From positions 62,001 through 126,000 of the forward strand of contig NZ_JAIRBB010000003.1 of NCBI RefSeq assembly GCF_022008395.1: a DNA stretch of 64,000 nt. The letters run 5' to 3'. Position numbers and translations under genes: made by a program. Positions 1 through 8,110 of the stretch are shown here, one piece after another. This DNA is from Aequorivita xiaoshiensis. Its GTDB lineage: Bacteria; Bacteroidota; Bacteroidia; Flavobacteriales; Flavobacteriaceae. Under the pieces are notes generated by a model. It did no database searches. It saw nothing but the letters and a program-made list of their open reading frames with translations, and had not been told where the DNA came from. Numbering within the stretch: position 1 is the stretch's first letter; every line of letters starts with the position of its first letter.

Positions 1-1
1 A

Positions 2-730
2 TTAAGTTTTATGTTGGAGAATTTAGGGAAACCTGTGGTTTTTACTGGTTCCCAACTTCCAATTGGAGATTTACGTACCGATGCAAAAGAAAACTTAATT
101 ACCTCTATTCAAATTGCATCCTTACGAGAAAAGGGTGTTCCGAAAATTGCGGAGGTTTGTCTTTATTTTGAATACAAACTATATAGAGGAAATAGAACAA
201 CTAAGATAAATGCAGAACATTTTGAGGCTTTCGAGTCGCCAAACTATCCAGATTTGGTTCAAAGTGGGTTGCATTTAGTGGTTAATAACGAAGCGCTTTA
301 CAAGCCAAACCGCAGAAAAAAGCTTAAAGTTCATAAAACGATGGAGAGTAATATACTGTTGGTTAAGATTTTTCCAGGTATAGATGAGTCGACGATAAGG
401 TATTTATTTGATTATCCTGAAATGAAAGGTTTAGTTTTAGAAACCTATGGTGCAGGTAATGTAACTACTGAAGAGTGGTTTATCAATTCGCTTAAGAATG
501 TTATAAAAAGAAGGGTTCCGGTAATAAATGTAACCCAATGCACTGGTGGGAGTGTAAACATGGGCCTTTACGAAACTAGTACAGCGCTTAAAAAAATGGG
601 GGTAATTAGTGCAAAGGATAGCACTACAGAAGCTGCATTGGCTAAATTAATGTATTTATTAGGTGAAAATGTATCTCCAAATAGCTTTAAAACCATATTC
701 GAAACCTCATTAAGAGGAGAAATGCAGTAA
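2..730 (+). CDS. ansA: Type I L-asparaginase, 3' part (5' end outside window)
   Basis: Cytoplasmic-type asparaginase, which hydrolyses L-asparagine to aspartate and ammonia. The reading frame is open to the left edge (three in-frame codons precede the first ATG at 11), so this is the C-terminal ~242 residues of a family normally about 340 long; the N-terminal catalytic threonine loop is missing. Family signs are FTGSQLP followed by DLRTDAKENL near the start, the GLVLETYGAGN segment around residue 145, and the NVTQCTGGSVNMGLYETS segment around residue 180, typical of AnsA-type proteins. The ATG at 11 lies inside the conserved core and is not the real start. No signal is visible in the part seen, in keeping with a cytoplasmic enzyme. 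The stop is followed by a tRNA-Ser unit. Confidence 0.9.
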   Translation, partial: LSFMLENLGKPVVFTGSQLPIGDLRTDAKENLITSIQIASLREKGVPKIAEVCLYFEYKLYRGNRTTKINAEHFEAFESPNYPDLVQSGLHLVVNNEALYKPNRRKKLKVHKTMESNILLVKIFPGIDESTIRYLFDYPEMKGLVLETYGAGNVTTEEWFINSLKNVIKRRVPVINVTQCTGGSVNMGLYETSTALKKMGVISAKDSTTEAALAKLMYLLGENVSPNSFKTIFETSLRGEMQ

Positions 731-774
731 ATTAATCTGTTATTTTTTTTTATGGCGTTGATTTTTTTTTGATA

Positions 775-808
775 TTTGGCACTCGTTAAGCGGAAGCACC
801 TATTTTTG
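775..808 (+). promoter_or_regulatory. Bacteroidota-type promoter upstream of tRNA-Ser
   Basis: TTTG at 775-778 and TATTTTTG (matches TAnnTTTG exactly) at 801-808 are separated by 22 bases, slightly wider than the usual 19. Transcription would start near 815 and give a leader of about 75 bases before the tRNA at 891. Inferred from consensus only. Confidence 0.45.
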
Positions 809-890
809 TAACTAATTAGTAGGTGTTCGATTCGAATATTTTGAAATAGATTTTTGCTTCAGATTAGTTCTGAGCTAAAAAACATTTTTT

Positions 891-978
891 AGAGAGGTGG
901 CCGAGTGGTCGAAGGCGCACGCCTGGAAAGTGTGTATACGCCAAAAGCGTATCGAGGGTTCGAATCCCTTCCTCTCTG
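891..978 (+). tRNA. tRNA-Ser (anticodon GGA)
   Basis: An 88-base cloverleaf with the long variable arm typical of serine tRNAs. The acceptor stem AGAGAGG (891-897) pairs with CCTCTCT (971-977), and the discriminator is G978. The anticodon stem is CACGC/GTGTG with loop CTGGAAA, giving anticodon GGA at 925-927. The T-arm contains GGTTCGAATCC. CCA is not encoded. The antisense open frame across this gene is a shadow. Confidence 0.97.
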
Positions 979-1280
979 CGAGTAAATTTTTGCATTATTA
1001 AGGTAATGAAAGCGCGTGCTCTAGCAACTAAATAAAGTAGAAATAAACGCAATAGTAGTAACGATAGACTTGATTAGTATAATTAACAGATTTCAATCAA
1101 GAAAAATTGATACTATATATAAGTGTAAAAGTTCATTAAAATTTAAAAAGGAAGCTGATATTAACCTATTTAGGGTGGATTGGAAATTCCTTTTTAGTCC
1201 AAATTAATATTCTTGTAGATTAACTAAATTATTTTATATCTTTAAACCTTTAACTAAAAACAAACTTTAAGTCGATAGCA
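979..1280. other. Intergenic, no gene seen
   Basis: About 300 A+T-rich bases between tRNA-Ser and exbB. I see no coding frame. It holds a 9-bp inverted repeat (AAAAAGGAA at 1145-1153, TTCCTTTTT at 1187-1195) and, near its right end, the likely exbB promoter. Confidence 0.6.
1213..1244 (+). promoter_or_regulatory. Likely promoter of the exbB-exbD operon
   Basis: TTG at 1213-1215 and TATCTTTA at 1237-1244 (TAnnTTTG with the last base changed) are 21 bases apart, about 37 bases before the exbB ATG. It fits the Bacteroidota consensus; no experimental support. Confidence 0.4.
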
Positions 1281-2084
1281 ATGAAAAAATTATTTTCTAT
1301 TATGGCGCTCGCCGCAATGGTATTTGTAGGCACGTTAAACGCAAACGCTTCAACAGCGCAAACATTACCAACAAGCTCACAAGCTTTGGTAGCAGCAGCA
1401 ACAGTATCTTTTATTCAGGACGAAACGGCTACTGCCGATGTTGCTGATAAAGGATTCCACCAAGAATTAAAAGAACGTTTCGTAGAGGGTGGTCCTGGAT
1501 TTATGGGGGTTGTACTTCTATGTTTAATTCTAGGATTGGCAATTGCTATTGAAAGAATTATCTATCTTAACCTTTCAACAACGAACACACAAAAATTAGC
1601 TCAGGATGTTCAAGACGCACTAAATAGTGGTGGTATAGACGCTGCAAAAGAAGTGTGCAGAAATACAAAAGGTCCTGTTGCATCAATTTACTATCAAGGT
1701 CTTGATAGAGCCGATGAAGGTATTGACTTAGCTGAAAAAGCTGTAGTTGCTTACGGAGGTGTTCAAATGGGACAACTTGAAAAAAACGTATCGTGGATCT
1801 CTCTATTTATCGCTATTGCACCGATGCTTGGTTTCATGGGTACTGTAATAGGTATGATTACTGCGTTTGATAAAATTCAAGCAGCTGGTGATATGAACCC
1901 TTCTCTTGTAGCTGGTGGTATTAAAGTTGCACTTTTAACAACTGTATTTGGTTTGATCGTTGCGATTATCCTTCAGATTTTTTACAACTACATTATCGCT
2001 AAAATCGATAGTATTGTAAACAGCATGGAAGATGCTTCTATCACTTTAATCGATATGTTGTTCGATTACAACTCAAAAAAATAA
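1281..2084 (+). CDS. exbB: ExbB/TolQ/MotA-family proton channel protein
   Basis: Inner-membrane subunit of a proton-driven energiser that powers TonB-dependent outer-membrane transport together with ExbD. 267 residues. An N-terminal hydrophobic, signal-like segment (about 1-24) ends in NANA and is followed by a low-complexity A/T-rich stretch. The family core has three membrane segments near 73-95, 170-195 and 212-236. The signature LGFMGTVIGMI at about 182-192 and the KVALLTTVFGL stretch near 215 are hallmarks of the MotA/TolQ/ExbB channel. It is first in an operon with a membrane protein and two exbD genes (gaps of 18, -1 and 10 bases). No tonB gene is in the cluster seen here. The extra N-terminal segment is common in Bacteroidota ExbB proteins, by general knowledge. 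Confidence 0.93.
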   Translation: MKKLFSIMALAAMVFVGTLNANASTAQTLPTSSQALVAAATVSFIQDETATADVADKGFHQELKERFVEGGPGFMGVVLLCLILGLAIAIERIIYLNLSTTNTQKLAQDVQDALNSGGIDAAKEVCRNTKGPVASIYYQGLDRADEGIDLAEKAVVAYGGVQMGQLEKNVSWISLFIAIAPMLGFMGTVIGMITAFDKIQAAGDMNPSLVAGGIKVALLTTVFGLIVAIILQIFYNYIIAKIDSIVNSMEDASITLIDMLFDYNSKK

Positions 2085-2102
2085 ATTTAAACAAACCACA
2101 AG

Positions 2103-2528
2103 ATGGCATTACATAAAATATTAAAAATTGTAGCATTGCTTTTAAGCGTTGCGGGAATTATTTTTCTTGCAATGATCATCTCAAAAGGTGATACTGCAGT
2201 CGCTGAAACTGGCGCAGGAGTAGATGGCTTCTTGTATGTGGCCTATATCACTTTCGCTTTAATCTTAGTATTTGTTCTCTTCTTCGTTCTTAAAGGTATT
2301 TTTGCCGGAGATGTTAAGAAAACATTACTATCAGTAGGAGCATTCTTACTTATTGTAGTAATCTCTTATGTTTTAGCTGAAGGCAATCCAATGGCAATGC
2401 GTGAAGGCGATATGCTTTCTGCAAGTGGCTCAAAATGGGTGGGTACAGGTTTATATACCTTTTACATCTTAGGAGTTTTAGCTATTGCAGCAATGGTATT
2501 TAGCGGAATCAAAAAACTAGCAAAATAA
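2103..2528 (+). CDS. Small four-helix membrane protein of the exbB-exbD operon
   Basis: 141 residues and no recognised enzymatic motif. Four predicted membrane segments lie near 7-27, 45-66, 75-93 and 117-136, separated by short loops. Its stop overlaps the ATG of the following exbD by one base, so it is translated with the energiser subunits and probably belongs to the same membrane complex. Bacteroidota often carry an unnamed small membrane protein at this place. I infer an accessory or assembly role only from position. No charged residue is buried in the predicted helices as it is in ExbD, so it is unlikely to be a third proton-path subunit. Confidence 0.8.
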   Translation: MALHKILKIVALLLSVAGIIFLAMIISKGDTAVAETGAGVDGFLYVAYITFALILVFVLFFVLKGIFAGDVKKTLLSVGAFLLIVVISYVLAEGNPMAMREGDMLSASGSKWVGTGLYTFYILGVLAIAAMVFSGIKKLAK

Positions 2529-3157
2529 TGGCAAGAAGAGCAACACCGGAAGTAAATGCTGGGTCGATGGCAGACATCGCTTTCCTATTGCTTATCTTTT
2601 TCTTGGTAACTACTACCATCGAGAAGGATAGTGGGATTGGAAGACAGTTGCCGCCTAAAGAACCGCCAACGGATGAACAAGTAAAGATTAAAGAAAAGAA
2701 CCTCTTTATCGTTAACGTTAACCGTGAGGATCAATTGCTAGTTGAACAAAACCTAATGGATCTTAAAGACTTGCGTCAAGCAGCAATTGAATTCTTGGAT
2801 AATGGTGGAGCACCTGCTGGAAGTCCAGAATACTGTGACTATTGTAAAGGAAGTCGTAATCCAGAATCATCAGATAACCCTGATAAAGCAGTAATTTCTG
2901 TTCAGAACGATAGGCTTACTTCTTATAAAATGTATATCGCTGTTCAAAATGAATTGGTGGCAGCATACAACTATTTAAGAGATCGGGAATCACAAAGGCT
3001 TTATGGCTGGAAGTTTACCGAAATGACCAAAAATCTAAATGAAGGAAAGATTAAAGGTGAAGTAGCAAAAGAACAATTGCAAGAAAAATTGCAAACAATT
3101 CAAAAGCTATTCCCTCAGAAGCTGTCAGAAGCTGAACCTAAAAAATCTGGATCATAA
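2528..3157 (+). CDS. exbD: ExbD/TolR-family biopolymer transport protein (first copy)
   Basis: 209 residues. The N-terminus has the family pattern: a short cytoplasmic tail, then NAGSMADIAFLLLIFFLVTT, where the aspartate at about residue 16 in the membrane helix is the proton-carrying residue of ExbD/TolR. A long periplasmic domain follows. It is longer than the usual ~140-residue ExbD, with a cysteine-containing insert (EYCDYCKGS near 100) and a charged, helical C-terminal tail rich in K/E/Q. It overlaps the upstream gene by one base and precedes a second exbD by 10 bases. It acts with ExbB in the inner membrane. The insert and tail look lineage-specific. Confidence 0.93.
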   Translation: MARRATPEVNAGSMADIAFLLLIFFLVTTTIEKDSGIGRQLPPKEPPTDEQVKIKEKNLFIVNVNREDQLLVEQNLMDLKDLRQAAIEFLDNGGAPAGSPEYCDYCKGSRNPESSDNPDKAVISVQNDRLTSYKMYIAVQNELVAAYNYLRDRESQRLYGWKFTEMTKNLNEGKIKGEVAKEQLQEKLQTIQKLFPQKLSEAEPKKSGS

Positions 3158-3167
3158 TATTACAACT

Positions 3168-3638
3168 ATGTCAAAGTTTAGAAAGAAAAAAAGTAATGAA
3201 TTACCGCCTGTAAGTACAGCATCTTTACCGGATATTGTATTTATGCTTCTATTCTTCTTTATGGTAGTAACCGTACTGCGTGATGATAATTTATTGGTTC
3301 AAAATAAATTACCTAAAGCAGACCAAGTTGAGAAATTGAAGAAAGATAGATCGGTGTATATTTATGCTGGAAAGCCTTCAGCACGTTACCAAGAGAGTTT
3401 TGGTACTGAAGCGAAAATTCAAATAGGCGATAAGTATACAGATATATCTAACATTAAATTCGCACTTACTGAAGCACGTCAAAAACTTCGTCCTGAACTT
3501 CAGGATAAAGTAATGGTTGCCCTAAAAGTAGATGAGGAAACTAATACAGGTATGGTAACAGACATTAAGCAGGAATTGCGTGATCTTAATATGCTTAAAA
3601 TTATCTATATCACTACTCCAGGTAATGAGTTAGACTAA
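3168..3638 (+). CDS. exbD: ExbD/TolR-family biopolymer transport protein (second copy)
   Basis: 156 residues, close to the normal ExbD length. It contains the N-terminal membrane helix SLPDIVFMLLFFFMVVTVLR with the conserved aspartate near residue 22, then a periplasmic domain. It is the last gene of the exbB operon and is followed by a clear terminator at 3661-3690. Paired, non-identical ExbD proteins are usual in Bacteroidota and probably form a mixed dimer inside the ExbB pentamer (inference from the family). Confidence 0.93.
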   Translation: MSKFRKKKSNELPPVSTASLPDIVFMLLFFFMVVTVLRDDNLLVQNKLPKADQVEKLKKDRSVYIYAGKPSARYQESFGTEAKIQIGDKYTDISNIKFALTEARQKLRPELQDKVMVALKVDEETNTGMVTDIKQELRDLNMLKIIYITTPGNELD

Positions 3639-3660
3639 GCATAACAATAAATATAAATAA

Positions 3661-3690
3661 AAACGTCTCATGATAATGAGGCGTTTTTTT
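3661..3690 (+). terminator. Rho-independent terminator of the exbB-exbD operon
   Basis: An 11-bp stem, AAACGTCTCAT (3661-3671) with ATGAGGCGTTT (3676-3686), one G-T pair, loop GATA, followed by a run of Ts to 3690. It lies 22 bases after the exbD stop. Confidence 0.9.
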
Positions 3691-3728
3691 GTTTCCAAGA
3701 TTCTTAAAATACGTTTATCTTTATCGAT

Positions 3729-4421
3729 ATGAATAAAGTACTCACATTCCTTTTTATTCTTACTGGACTTGCTGCCTTGGCGCAAGATACATTGCCACGT
3801 CCTGTGGTAGATTCAGTTTATAGAGAGGATCAATTCTACTTGGGGGTTACCTATAATGTGCCGTTAAATCTTCCTTCAGAGGTGTCTACAAGAGGATTGA
3901 CAGGGGGAATTCATTTTGGCTTTCTAAGAGATATGCCCATCAATAAGCAACGTAATATTGCAATAGCTGTAGGCCTTGGTATCGCATTAGATCAGTACGG
4001 TCAAAATTTGTTTATCGGTGAATCGCTAAAGGATGAATCTATATTTAAGATTTTAGATGAGGATGTAGACTATTCACGAAATCGCTTTAATACTAGTATA
4101 ATTGAGGTTCCTATTGAATTTAGATGGCGAACTTCTACGCCAGAAAAATACGCGTTCTGGCGTGTTTATCCCGGATTTAGAATAGGATATGCCTTTTGGT
4201 ATAAATCTACGTTTAAACAGCCTGGAAATAACGTTAACCAAACTAAGATACCCGAATTTAACCCGTTGAGATTAACGGCCACCCTGAGTGCTGGTTTTAG
4301 TAATTTCAACCTCTTTGCAGCCTACGGTATAAATCCTTTTTTCGATAAGGCTAAGACTGTTGATGGTGAACCTTTTGAATTCCGCTCTCTTAAATTGGGT
4401 ATAATATTTTTTATACTATAA
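3729..4421 (+). CDS. PorT-like outer-membrane beta-barrel protein
   Basis: 230 residues with an N-terminal signal peptide (about 1-18, ending LAALAQ). Alternating hydrophobic and polar strands with aromatic girdles (FYLGVTYNVPL, GLTGGIHFGFLRDM, AFWRVYPGFRIGYAFWY) end in a C-terminal strand SLKLGIIFFIL, the signature of an outer-membrane barrel. The length and pattern fit the PorT/porin_13 type of small Bacteroidota barrel, whose members include the type IX secretion protein PorT/SprT. Whether this one is the T9SS component or a paralogue cannot be decided here. It converges with, and overlaps by 6 bases, the minus-strand gene ending at 4416. Confidence 0.75.
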   Translation: MNKVLTFLFILTGLAALAQDTLPRPVVDSVYREDQFYLGVTYNVPLNLPSEVSTRGLTGGIHFGFLRDMPINKQRNIAIAVGLGIALDQYGQNLFIGESLKDESIFKILDEDVDYSRNRFNTSIIEVPIEFRWRTSTPEKYAFWRVYPGFRIGYAFWYKSTFKQPGNNVNQTKIPEFNPLRLTATLSAGFSNFNLFAAYGINPFFDKAKTVDGEPFEFRSLKLGIIFFIL

Positions 4422-5021
4422 CCAAAAATTGAATAGTATAAGTTGAGGCAATACTCCGATAAAAAGTCCCAGAATTAATTCGCGATAATCGTGAGCATTA
4501 GCATTTAAGCGAGAAGAAGCAACCCAGCCATTTACAAATAGAAAAAAACTAATTGAGACTAATAAGTTGATTTTAAAATGTGCGCTAATGCCTACCAGAA
4601 ACATTAAGATACCTGCTACACCCATTTGGTGCAAACTTATTTTAACTTTAAAAAACACCATTATTAAAGCGCTAAAAGTAGAAAACAGGATACCTACTAT
4701 AAAATAATACAATTCGGGGTCGTCGTAAATGTCAAAAACCATTTTAACGATTAGCAACAACAGTATGCACTGAATCATTAAGGGGAATTTTCGCTCTTTT
4801 ACGTTTCTTAAATAAATTGTTTCAACTGCTCCTAAGTTTTTCAATAAGAAAAATACTACTAAGGGAATTAAAACAGTAATAATGGCTATAGCTAAAAGTT
4901 CGGCTCGAATTATTTCTGCATCTACATACCTAGGGGTAACATTGTAATATAATATAACCCCCAATAGTGGCATCAAAAGAGGGTGGAAAATATACGAGGC
5001 ACTTTTAAGAAATAAATTCAT
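4416..5021 (-). CDS. Polytopic membrane protein with PAP2-like motif remnants
   Basis: 201 residues with about six membrane helices. Two segments recall the PAP2 phosphatase core: SLHQMGVAG near residue 132 in the place of the SGH motif, and SSRLNANAHDYRELILG near 171, which fits the SRx5Hx3(D/E) motif with Glu in place of Asp. The family would dephosphorylate lipid phosphates in the inner membrane, but the N-terminal KxxxxxxRP motif is not evident, so activity is uncertain. It starts on the last base of the rpoN stop codon, so the two are co-transcribed and probably translationally coupled. I do not recognise it as a named gene. Confidence 0.75.
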   Translation of the reverse strand: MNLFLKSASYIFHPLLMPLLGVILYYNVTPRYVDAEIIRAELLAIAIITVLIPLVVFFLLKNLGAVETIYLRNVKERKFPLMIQCILLLLIVKMVFDIYDDPELYYFIVGILFSTFSALIMVFFKVKISLHQMGVAGILMFLVGISAHFKINLLVSISFFLFVNGWVASSRLNANAHDYRELILGLFIGVLPQLILFNFWL

Positions 5022-6472
5022 CAGATTTCTTTTCGAAGTCTTGCTACTGGTAGGTCCAATTGCTCGCGATATTTAGCAATGGTACGACGTGCAATTGGAT
5101 AGCCCTTCTCCAATAAAATTTTAGCAAGCTTATCATCTGTAAGTGGTTTGCGCTTATCTTCTTCGGAAATAGTTATTTCAAGTATTTTTTTAATCTCTCT
5201 TGTGGAAACATCTTCACCTTGATCATTCTTCATCGATTCGCTGAAGAATTCCTTAATCAACTTTGTCCCGTAAGGGGTGTCGACATACTTGCTATTAGCA
5301 ACTCGAGACACCGTGGATACGTCCATATTGATCTTATCGGCAATATCTTTTAAGATCATCGGCTTAAGCTTTCGTTCGTCACCACTTAAGAAATACTCTT
5401 TTTGATGATGCATAATTGCATTCATAGTAATGTAAAGCGTTTGCTGGCGTTGTTTAATAGCGTCTATAAACCATTTTGCGGCGTCTAGCTTTTGCTTAAT
5501 AAACATGACAGCATCTTTCTGTGCTTTCGATTTTTCCGTGGACTCCTTGTAGCCCTTGAGCATATTTTTATAATCGTGGCTAACGTGAAGTTCGGGTGCG
5601 TTTCTACCGTTTAATGTTAAATCTAGCTCTCCGTCCACAATTCTTATGGTAAAATCGGGAACTACGTGTTCAACTATTTTATTGTTGCCAGAATAAGTTC
5701 CTCCTGGTTTTGGGTTTAACGCTTCAATATCGTGAATTGCCTCACGGAGTTGGTCTTCAGTAATATTTAATTTCTGAATTAATTTCTTATAATGCTTTTT
5801 ACTGAATTGGTCGAAAGAGTCGTCTATAATATCAATTGCTAATGCAATAGATGGGGTTTGTTCTTTACGCTCTAACTGAATCAACAAGCACTCTTGTAGG
5901 TCACGAGCCGCAACACCTGCTGGGTCTAATTCTTGAACTATTTTCAGAACTTTTTCTACTTTATCTTCGGTAGTGTATATATTCTGAGTAAAAGCAAGGT
6001 CGTCTACTATATCCTGTAAATCACGACGGATGTACCCACTTTCGTCAACACTACCAACTAAGAAAATTGCTATTTCTTTTTCTTCTTTATTTAATCTATA
6101 GGTGTTAAGCTGCGTCATTAGGTGCTGCGTAAATGAGGTTCCGGCCGCATAAGGCATTTGTTTCTCCTCATCGTCTGCGCTGTAATTGTTTGCAGAAAGC
6201 TTATAGCTTGGCACTTCGTCATCACTAAGATAATCGTCAACGTTTATATCGGTTTCGATTACTTCGTTGCCTTCGTCGTATTCTTCGTTGCTGAATTCGT
6301 CATCAAACTCATCGCTTTCCTCTTTGCCACCTTCAAGAGCTGGGTTTTCTTCCAATTCCTGCGCAATTCGTTGTTCGAATGCTTGCGTAGGTAATTGAAT
6401 CATCTTCATCAACTGTATTTGTTGAGGAGATAATTTTTGGGATAGTTTAAAATTTAATTGTTGCTTTAACAT
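5021..6472 (-). CDS. rpoN: RNA polymerase sigma-54 factor
   Basis: Alternative sigma factor that needs AAA+ activators to open promoters with -24/-12 elements. 483 residues, normal length. Region I is the glutamine-rich N-terminus (LSQKLSPQQIQLMKMIQLP, about 10-28), followed by an acidic region II (about 45-85), the core-binding and helix-turn-helix part (SNADVSTVSRV-like helix near 378), and the diagnostic RpoN box ARRTIAKYRE near residue 463. It is followed directly by a membrane protein gene and preceded on the same strand by asnS, with a terminator between. Confidence 0.97.
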   Translation of the reverse strand: MLKQQLNFKLSQKLSPQQIQLMKMIQLPTQAFEQRIAQELEENPALEGGKEESDEFDDEFSNEEYDEGNEVIETDINVDDYLSDDEVPSYKLSANNYSADDEEKQMPYAAGTSFTQHLMTQLNTYRLNKEEKEIAIFLVGSVDESGYIRRDLQDIVDDLAFTQNIYTTEDKVEKVLKIVQELDPAGVAARDLQECLLIQLERKEQTPSIALAIDIIDDSFDQFSKKHYKKLIQKLNITEDQLREAIHDIEALNPKPGGTYSGNNKIVEHVVPDFTIRIVDGELDLTLNGRNAPELHVSHDYKNMLKGYKESTEKSKAQKDAVMFIKQKLDAAKWFIDAIKQRQQTLYITMNAIMHHQKEYFLSGDERKLKPMILKDIADKINMDVSTVSRVANSKYVDTPYGTKLIKEFFSESMKNDQGEDVSTREIKKILEITISEEDKRKPLTDDKLAKILLEKGYPIARRTIAKYREQLDLPVARLRKEI

Positions 6473-6502
6473 GGTTATAAATACTATATCATAAAGTTAA
6501 AA

Positions 6503-6538
6503 AAAACTAGCTACTAAAATAATTAAGTAGCTAGTTTT
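6503..6538 (-). terminator. Terminator after asnS
   Basis: A perfect 13-bp inverted repeat, AAAACTAGCTACT (6503-6515) and AGTAGCTAGTTTT (6526-6538), lies between the end of asnS (6562) and the start of rpoN (6472). Read on the minus strand it gives a stem followed by Ts. It is symmetric, so it may work in both directions. Confidence 0.8.
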
Positions 6539-6561
6539 AATACAATCTTATGTTATTATAA

Positions 6562-8010
6562 TTAGAATTCTGCGTTTCCTGGAGTTCTTGGGTAAGGGAT
6601 TACATCGCGAATGTTCCCCATTCCTGTTGTAAACTGTACCAAACGCTCAAATCCAAGCCCAAAACCACTGTGAACAGCAGTTCCAAACTTACGTAAATCT
6701 AAGTACCAATATAGTTCTTTTTCGTCAATGTCCATTGCGGCCATTTTCTCCTTCAATACATCAAAGCGTTCTTCACGCTGAGACCCGCCAACAATTTCTC
6801 CAATTCCTGGGAAAAGTACATCCATCGCGCGAACCGTTTTTCCATCGTCGTTCAAACGCATATAGAAAGCTTTAATTTTTGCAGGATAATCAAAAAGAAT
6901 TACTGGGCATTTAAAGTGTTTTTCAACTAAGAAACGCTCGTGTTCACTCTGTAAATCTGCACCCCATTCCTCAATTAGATATTTAAATTTCTTTTTCTTG
7001 TTTGGTTTAGAATTTTTGAGAATATCTATTGCTTCGGTATAACTTACACGTTTGAAATTGTTGTCTAAAATAAAGTGAAGCTTTTCGCGAAGTTTCATTT
7101 CGCTACGCTCGTTTTGCGGTTTGCTCTTTTCTTCTTCTAGCAATCTATTTTCTAAGAACTCAAGATCGTCAGCACAATTATCTAAAGCATATTTTACTAC
7201 GTATTTAATAAAGTCTTCAGCTAAATCCATATTCGCATCCAAATCGTTGAATGCAACCTCTGGCTCTATCATCCAAAACTCAGCTAAGTGGCGGCTAGTA
7301 TTCGAATTTTCTGCACGGAATGTTGGTCCAAAAGTATAAACTTTACCAAGTGCCATTGCGTAAGTTTCAGCTTCTAATTGCCCGCTAACAGTAAGATTTG
7401 TTTCTTTTTCGAAAAAATCTTGCTTGTAATCTATATTTCCATTTTCATCCAATGGTGGATTTTTAGGATCTAAAGCCGACACGCGGAACATTTCACCTGC
7501 ACCTTCTGCATCACTACCTGTAATAATAGGTGAGTGCATATAGTTAAATCCGTTTTTCTGAAAATATTCGTGTACTGCAAATGCAAGTTTTGAACGTGTA
7601 CGCATTACTGCCCCGAAAGTATTGGTTCTAATACGCAAATGTGCTTGCTCGCGTAACGTTTCTAATGAATGTCTTTTTGGTGAAAGGATGGTAAGTTTTA
7701 CATCTTCAGGTTTTGCTTCACCTAAAACAGTAAGTTTTGACACTTGAACTTCTACTTTCTGGCCTTTCCCTTGGCTTTCTACAAGTGTTCCTACAACCTT
7801 AATTGCTGCACCAACAGTTACCTTTTTTAGAACTTCATCTTCAAAATTTTCAAAATCCACTACGCATTGAAGTGTATTAATTGTCGATCCGTCATTTAGC
7901 GCTATAAATCTGTTACTTCTAAAGGAGCGAACCCAACCTTTTACAGTTACTTCAATGTGAGTTTTTTCGCTATTCAGCAATTCATCAATAGTTTTGTATC
8001 GCATGGTCAT
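6562..8010 (-). CDS. asnS: Asparagine--tRNA ligase
   Basis: Class II aminoacyl-tRNA synthetase that charges tRNA-Asn. 482 residues. An N-terminal OB-fold anticodon-binding domain (about 15-105, with [20 protein letters not shown]) is followed by the catalytic core: [11 protein letters not shown] near 166, motif 2 [20 protein letters not shown] near 230, and motif 3 [12 protein letters not shown] near 453. The GEMF and RHLAEFWM forms mark the asparagine rather than the aspartate enzyme. Chosen start: the ORF begins [12 protein letters not shown]; the second ATG at codon 3 is equally possible. A single terminator follows it. Confidence 0.97.
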   Translation of the reverse strand: MTMRYKTIDELLNSEKTHIEVTVKGWVRSFRSNRFIALNDGSTINTLQCVVDFENFEDEVLKKVTVGAAIKVVGTLVESQGKGQKVEVQVSKLTVLGEAKPEDVKLTILSPKRHSLETLREQAHLRIRTNTFGAVMRTRSKLAFAVHEYFQKNGFNYMHSPIITGSDAEGAGEMFRVSALDPKNPPLDENGNIDYKQDFFEKETNLTVSGQLEAETYAMALGKVYTFGPTFRAENSNTSRHLAEFWMIEPEVAFNDLDANMDLAEDFIKYVVKYALDNCADDLEFLENRLLEEEKSKPQNERSEMKLREKLHFILDNNFKRVSYTEAIDILKNSKPNKKKKFKYLIEEWGADLQSEHERFLVEKHFKCPVILFDYPAKIKAFYMRLNDDGKTVRAMDVLFPGIGEIVGGSQREERFDVLKEKMAAMDIDEKELYWYLDLRKFGTAVHSGFGLGFERLVQFTTGMGNIRDVIPYPRTPGNAEF

Positions 8011-8110
8011 ATTTTAAGTGGAACAAAGATACTTTTAAATAAAATTCCATAAAAGTAAAAGCACCAAATTCCAAATTGATAAGGTTTTCTTTAATGTGTA
8101 ATTGAATTTG

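Noticed and set aside
864-1052. 62-codon minus-strand frame across tRNA-Ser
   Set aside because: It is the antisense of the tRNA and its flanks; serine tRNA genes often give such frames. No leader or family support.
6158-6394. 78-codon plus-strand frame opposite rpoN
   Set aside because: A hydrophobic shadow created by the acidic region II of rpoN read in reverse.
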